Of a stretch of DNA of 54,051 nucleotides, positions 52,020-54,051 are shown piece after piece (within the stretch, counting starts at the first letter, position 1; the number at the start of each line of letters is the position of its first letter). This stretch comes from an uncultured Bacteroidota bacterium (GTDB lineage Bacteria; Bacteroidota; Bacteroidia; Chitinophagales; Chitinophagaceae), in assembly GCA_946479615.1 (NCBI GenBank), contig CAMLGR010000009.1:1-54051 (forward strand), written 5' to 3'. The notes under the pieces are model-generated. The model was not told the origin of the DNA, made no database searches, and was given only the letters and a program-made list of their open reading frames with translations. Both the position numbers and the translations under genes were made by a program.

Positions 52020-54051
52020 TTATGATCCCAGTTCGAGTTGATTCCTGACGAGATTAAAATAAATGCCTTTACGGGTAACAAGATCATGGTGCGTACCCGT
52101 TTCTGTTACATCGCCTTTTTCCAGTACCACGATCTTATCGGCGTTGCGAACCGTACTGAGACGGTGAGCAATAACGATCACTGTTTTTCCCTGATAGAAT
52201 TTTTTTAAGTTCTCTACGATGATTCGTTCATTCTTTGCATCCAGCGCGCTGGTGGCCTCATCGAATATGAGTACCGAAGGATTTTTATAGATCGCCCGGG
52301 CGATCAGGATGCGTTGTTTCTGCCCGGTGCTTAAGGAAATTCCATTGGCGCCGATACGGGTCAGATAATGCAAAGGCAATGATTCTATGTATTCCTGTAT
52401 GTTGGCGATCTTTACCGCATTCATCGCACGTGTCATATCAGGTTTTTCATCGCCTACTGCTATATTGCTGAGAATGCTATCATCGAAGATGAAGCCTTCC
52501 TGCATGACAACACCACAATTACCCCGCCATGCTTCACTGCTGATACCTGAGATGTTTTTTGAACCGATGTTGATGGAGCCGCTGGTAGGCTGATAGAATT
52601 TCAACAAGAGTTTCAGCAAGGTTGTTTTCCCGCTTCCGCTTGATCCTACAATAGCAGTCACTTTATTTTCCGGTATCACCAGGTTAAGATTCTGGATGAT
52701 ATAATTTTCCCTGGTGAAGTTTTCATAGGAAAAAGAAAGATTTTTTAATACGATATCTCCTGAAGGAACATGATCGATCAGTTCACCATGACCTTCATCC
52801 TCTTCCGGCTTGTTATGTATTTCGCTGATACGTTCCAGGCTAAGCCTTGCATCCTGGAAACCCTGGAAGAAATCAAGGATCTGGGTAAGCGGAGCATTCA
52901 ACTGGCCAATGATATAGGAAAGTGATAACATCACACCCAATGTGATATCACCACTGATCACGAGTTTGGCCGCAAAAAAGGAGACGGTTATATTTTTTAA
53001 TTCATTGAGTACAGAAGCGCCAACGGTTTGCCATTGTTTCAATGCCAGCGATTGCAGGTTAACTTTGAATAATAAAGCCTGTACAGCTTCCCATTGATAA
53101 CGATGCTTTACTTCGGCATTGTGCAATTTGATCTCCTGCATACCAAAGATCAATTCGAAATTCTTATCCTGGTTGGCTTTGAGGTATTGAAAACGAAGGT
53201 TATCCAGTTTCGCTCTTTTTTTCATGAATAAGTTCACCCAGGTAAAAAAGAGAATGCTACCGGCGAGAAAGATCAAAAAGATAACGGGGTTATAATAGAA
53301 AAGAACGCAACTAAAAATCAGCAGGGAAATAAACGAGAAAATGAAATTGAGTGTGCCCGATGTCAGGAATGTTTCTACCCGCTGGTGATCAGCGATCCGC
53401 TGAAATATATCACCTACCATTTTCCGGTCAAAGAAACCGAGTGGCAAACGCATGAGCTTGATAAAGAAATCAGATAATAATCTTGTATTGATCCGGCTGC
53501 TGAGATGCAGCAATATATACCCGCGTAATATTTCGGAGGTCGCTTTTCCTACAAAGACCAGTAATTGGGAGAACAGGATAAGGTAGATAAACGGGATATC
53601 CTTGTTACGGATGCCAATATCAACAATGTTCTTGGTGAGGAACGGAAAGGCCAGTTGCAAAGCACTGCCTACTACGAGACCAATAATGAGTTGACCGAGT
53701 AAATGTTTATAGCTACCGAGATAAGAAAATATAAAGGAGAACCCTTTTGATTTTTTAGTAATGAATGCCGACTGGTTAGCATAAAATTCATCAGTAGTTT
53801 CCAGGATCAGCGCCACGCCATCTTCGCCGATGCACCAGTTCCTTTTAAAGGTTTCGTGTGAATATTCACAAAGGCCGACAGAGGGATCTGAAATATACAC
53901 TTTGTTCTTTGTGATCTTATATACCACCACATAATGCTTCTGCTGCCAGAAAGCCACAAACGGAACAGGATTCGCCTGCAGGATATCGTCGAACCGGAGT
54001 TTGACACCAGTGGCCTGGAACCCGATCGCTTCCGCTGCGCGGCTAAGCGCC
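52020..54051 (-). CDS. C39-peptidase ABC exporter (PCAT), 5' partial
   Basis: This peptidase-containing ABC transporter cuts double-glycine leaders and exports the peptide across the inner membrane. The frame is open to the window end, so the N-terminus and catalytic Cys are missing. The first GTG at 53957 is not the true start, because the residues before it (LSRAAEAIGF, then ILQANPVPF) are typical C39 sequence. Catalytic His is in KHYVVVYKI and the Asp in VYISDPSVG. Six TM helices follow. The ABC domain has Walker A GSSGSGKTT, signature LSTGQKQR, Walker B LIFDEATSALD and the H-loop AHRL. It is the natural exporter for the two GG precursors downstream. Confidence 0.93.
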   Translation of the reverse strand, partial: ALSRAAEAIGFQATGVKLRFDDILQANPVPFVAFWQQKHYVVVYKITKNKVYISDPSVGLCEYSHETFKRNWCIGEDGVALILETTDEFYANQSAFITKKSKGFSFIFSYLGSYKHLLGQLIIGLVVGSALQLAFPFLTKNIVDIGIRNKDIPFIYLILFSQLLVFVGKATSEILRGYILLHLSSRINTRLLSDFFIKLMRLPLGFFDRKMVGDIFQRIADHQRVETFLTSGTLNFIFSFISLLIFSCVLFYYNPVIFLIFLAGSILFFTWVNLFMKKRAKLDNLRFQYLKANQDKNFELIFGMQEIKLHNAEVKHRYQWEAVQALLFKVNLQSLALKQWQTVGASVLNELKNITVSFFAAKLVISGDITLGVMLSLSYIIGQLNAPLTQILDFFQGFQDARLSLERISEIHNKPEEDEGHGELIDHVPSGDIVLKNLSFSYENFTRENYIIQNLNLVIPENKVTAIVGSSGSGKTTLLKLLLKFYQPTSGSINIGSKNISGISSEAWRGNCGVVMQEGFIFDDSILSNIAVGDEKPDMTRAMNAVKIANIQEYIESLPLHYLTRIGANGISLSTGQKQRILIARAIYKNPSVLIFDEATSALDAKNERIIVENLKKFYQGKTVIVIAHRLSTVRNADKIVVLEKGDVTETGTHHDLVTRKGIYFNLVRNQLELGS

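Noticed and set aside
1..54051. CRISPR arrays, tRNA and rRNA genes
   Set aside because: No regularly spaced direct repeats with unique spacers, no tRNA-like cloverleaf and no rRNA signature were seen in any gap.

Overview
The window comes from a bacterium of the phylum Bacteroidota, most likely the family Chitinophagaceae or a close relative. The evidence is a complete SprA (the type IX secretion translocon), two secreted proteins with type IX C-terminal sorting domains, a futalosine-pathway menaquinone gene pair, eukaryote-type glutamine synthetase GSII, and several promoters with the Bacteroidota -7 motif TAnnTTTG. The species assignment is inference. No rRNA, tRNA, insertion sequence or CRISPR array was seen.

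Layout. 1-3.5 kb: the end of a PKD-repeat protein carrying a gliding-associated C-terminal domain, an SDR oxidoreductase and a small exported protein. 3.7-11.1 kb (minus strand): a nine-gene operon for an N-acylated amino sugar and its transfer to a lipid carrier or surface glycan (two sugar aminotransferases, two hexapeptide acyltransferases, an oxidoreductase, an epimerase, a methyltransferase, a DPM1/ArnC-like glycosyltransferase and a 4-TM ArnE/F-like protein). 11.6-13.5 kb: a polytopic GT-C-like protein. 13.7-21.6 kb: sprA and ruvA. 21.7-33.5 kb: housekeeping metabolism: fabH, an outer-membrane barrel, a Cys/Met PLP enzyme, a TlpA-like thioredoxin, a GNAT, fabD, folE with two tandem PTPS-type genes, a trypsin-fold protein without its catalytic serine, mqnB-mqnD, a photolyase and a class IV aminotransferase. 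33.5-37.2 kb: signalling (two NarL/FixJ-type regulators, a short histidine kinase, an AT-rich 7-TM protein) around a non-coding stretch with strong RNA-like structure. 37.2-44.9 kb: a DUF2911 pseudogene, an encapsulated-ferritin-like protein without a visible encapsulin, glnA (GSII), a PL10 pectate lyase, an SRPBCC protein, ogt, a secreted PQQ-type sugar dehydrogenase and an unknown membrane protein.

45.1 kb to the window end (minus strand): a lanthipeptide-type RiPP cluster. In transcription order it has a C39-peptidase ABC exporter (cut by the window end), a 138-residue mini HlyD protein, LanC cyclase 2, two double-glycine precursor peptides with different cores (one has six cysteines in a symmetrical CxxCxxC-x5-CxxCxxC arrangement), a secreted S41 protease, a LytS-type kinase, a LytTR regulator and LanC cyclase 1. 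No dehydratase (LanB/LanM) lies inside the window; one is expected beyond base 54051. This is the best candidate for an undescribed system.

A second theme is a class of intergenic palindromes at 1850, 3530, 13459, 21575, 38110 and 45002. Their arms are near-perfect inverted repeats of 19-37 bp, and each arm is itself built of a degenerate 7-11 bp word repeated two to four times. The words differ from locus to locus, but the architecture is the same.
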